Origin: Tritrichomonas musculus
Taxonomy: Eukaryota > Parabasalia > Tritrichomonadida > Tritrichomonadidae
Length of the DNA: 64,000 bases
NCBI GenBank assembly: GCA_039105265.1
Contig: JAPFFF010000043.1
Coordinates: 558,001 to 622,000 of the forward strand
Reading direction: 5' to 3'
The position numbers were made by a program, and so were the translations under genes. Shown here one piece after another: positions 62,673 to 64,000 of the stretch. Within the stretch, counting starts at the first letter, position 1. Every line of letters begins with the position of its first letter. The notes beneath the pieces are model-generated. The model worked only from the letters and a program-made list of their open reading frames with translations, searched no databases and had not been told where the DNA came from.

Positions 62673-64000
62673 GTTATTTTGCAGGAGCTTGTATTCGGCA
62701 AAGTGCAATTTTCAAAGATTGAAACTTAGTTTTTTTTTTCAAATTAAATTAAAATAGTGAATGATTGGCCAAATGATTAAATATTGATCACTATTGTTTT
62801 TTTTTTTTTTTTTTTGATTAACAACTTTTTCAAAGATTGAAATTAAACTAAGTTTTTTAATTTGAAAAATCGGTTTTACCATCGATCCACTTTTTGAAGG
62901 AAACTTTCTCTCAATTTTAATAAAAATATTGAGAGAAGTATTCAATTTTTGAATATATTCAAAAAACTTTTCATCAAAAAGTTGATATCGTCATCTTTTC
63001 AAAAAGTTCTGGATACGTTAATTAGTATATTGCTCTGTATTTTTATAAAGAAGATGACGAAGATCATAAACAGAATTAAATGAGATACGGAATTACAAGA
63101 AGACGGGGCACAGAAACAAAAGAAGACTAGATACAGATTCAGATGAAGATGAGGTACAGATTAAGATGAAGATGAGGTACAGATTAAGATGAAGATGAGG
63201 TACAGATTCAGAAGAATACAAGATACAGATTCAGAAGAATAAAAGATACTGATTCAGATGAAGACGAAGTATAAATGGCTCGCAACAGAAAAAAATGCTT
63301 AATTTATTAATTTTTCTTTTTTTTTATAAACTTTTTCTCTTTTTACTTAGAATTTATATTTTTATTCATTTTTTTCTTGACTTTGTTACCTAGAGATTGA
63401 AATCGTAATATGATGATTTATATATATCTTTTTCATAAAATGTTTTTACGTTTTTATTTATTATTTGCGTTATATTTATATAATTTCTGTTTTTCTTTAT
63501 ACTAATATCTTTTTTTATGAAGATATTTTAATTTTAATTTGAACTTTTTCAATGAAAAAAATTTGAATGAAAAAAAAAAACATCTCAATAATTCTTAGGA
63601 TTTAAATTTTTGTACTTAACATATCCACTTTTTGAGAATATAAACTATTCAAAAAGTAGATTGATGGAAAATCCGATTGCCCTTTTAATTTTCACATTTC
63701 ATTCAATTTAAAATGATAATATCTTATTAAATAAACATTTATATTATTTATTTTTGATTTATTAGTTATATATTTTATTATATAAATTATATTTATAATA
63801 AAATTAATTTTGTGATATTTTTTTAATTGAGATATATCGAAAATAATCCTATTGGACGTGAAAATTTCCGAATTGAGTTTATATCTTAGTGAAAAATTGG
63901 CCTTTTTGGTTAATTTTAATTTCTTTATTTATAAAAATTTTTTTTATTAATATCGTACAAAAAAATATACTTAAAGAGTAACTAAGATAAAAACAAATAT
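62673..64000. other. AT-rich region without a gene
   Basis: Contains a direct duplication of a TTTCAAAGATTGAAA-containing block (about 62710-62750 and 62829-62870), a T tract near 62798-62815, and the minisatellite at 63131-63269. No gene seen. Confidence 0.6.
63131..63269 (+). repeat. 23-bp minisatellite, six units
   Basis: Units of 23 bp (GTACAGATTAAGATGAAG then ATGAG, with variants) run head to tail at 63131, 63154, 63177, 63200, 63223 and 63246. The second and third are identical. The period is not a multiple of three and no long frame spans it. Confidence 0.88.

Noticed and set aside
1-64000. Maverick/Polinton or retrovirus-like elements
   Set aside because: I looked for them because trichomonad genomes often carry Mavericks, but saw no polymerase, integrase, capsid or reverse-transcriptase signatures. 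The three TIR families found are short and have no coding content.

Overview
The window looks like a piece of a parabasalid (trichomonad) nuclear genome, most likely Tritrichomonas or a close relative. Reasons: it is extremely A+T-rich; the recognised genes show no convincing introns; and the gene families are those trichomonads have expanded: BspA-like leucine-rich repeat proteins, DUF3447/ankyrin proteins, Sel1-repeat (pseudo)kinases, a BTB/BACK-like plus F5/8C pair and saposin-like proteins. About four intact genes have a TCAYTWYT-like match to the Trichomonas vaginalis initiator (Inr) a few bases before the ATG. The genus is inferred, not proven.

Layout. 1-3470: AT-rich, with one copy of a dispersed repeat. 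3471-4795: broken BspA/Sel1 gene. 5551-7212: intact MATE transporter. 7667-10200 (-): broken DUF3447/BspA gene. 10774-12800 (-): broken M3 peptidase. 13671-14549: saposin-like protein. 15098-16909: ankyrin protein. 16910-19463: non-coding, with an 8-bp-TSD mini-transposon. 19464-20171 (-): tail-anchored acidic protein. 20172-23247: a third TIR element and a kinase relic. 23248-24492: very divergent beta-tubulin-like gene followed by an inverted fragment of itself. 25230-33060 (-): two tandemly duplicated DUF3447 genes, each followed by a decaying array of 188-bp ankyrin units; one array is split by a mariner-like element. 33112-33831 (-): 14-3-3. 33832-37117: a long imperfect palindrome and a second mini-transposon. 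37118-38413 and 59642-60946: paralogous BTB/BACK-like + F5/8C proteins. 38730-39731 (-): HSL-type esterase. 39732-44035: empty AT-rich DNA. 44036-46069 (-): large GTPase with one in-frame stop. 46843-49950: intact DUF3447/BspA gene. 50617-51550: truncated DUF3447 fragment behind a 40-T tract. 52001-55265 (-): large ankyrin gene in three frames. 55541-59176: Sel1 pseudokinase. 61289-62690: Myb-like and DnaJ relics. The rest is AT-rich with a 23-bp minisatellite.

The main theme is modular repeat proteins and their decay. One N-terminal module (helical region plus DUF3447) is joined to ankyrin arrays at three loci and to BspA leucine-rich repeats at two. Several ankyrin genes lose their frame at T-rich tracts between modules. 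At least three families of small TIR transposons with clear target duplications also sit in the window. I saw no tRNA, rRNA, CRISPR array or intact transposase gene.
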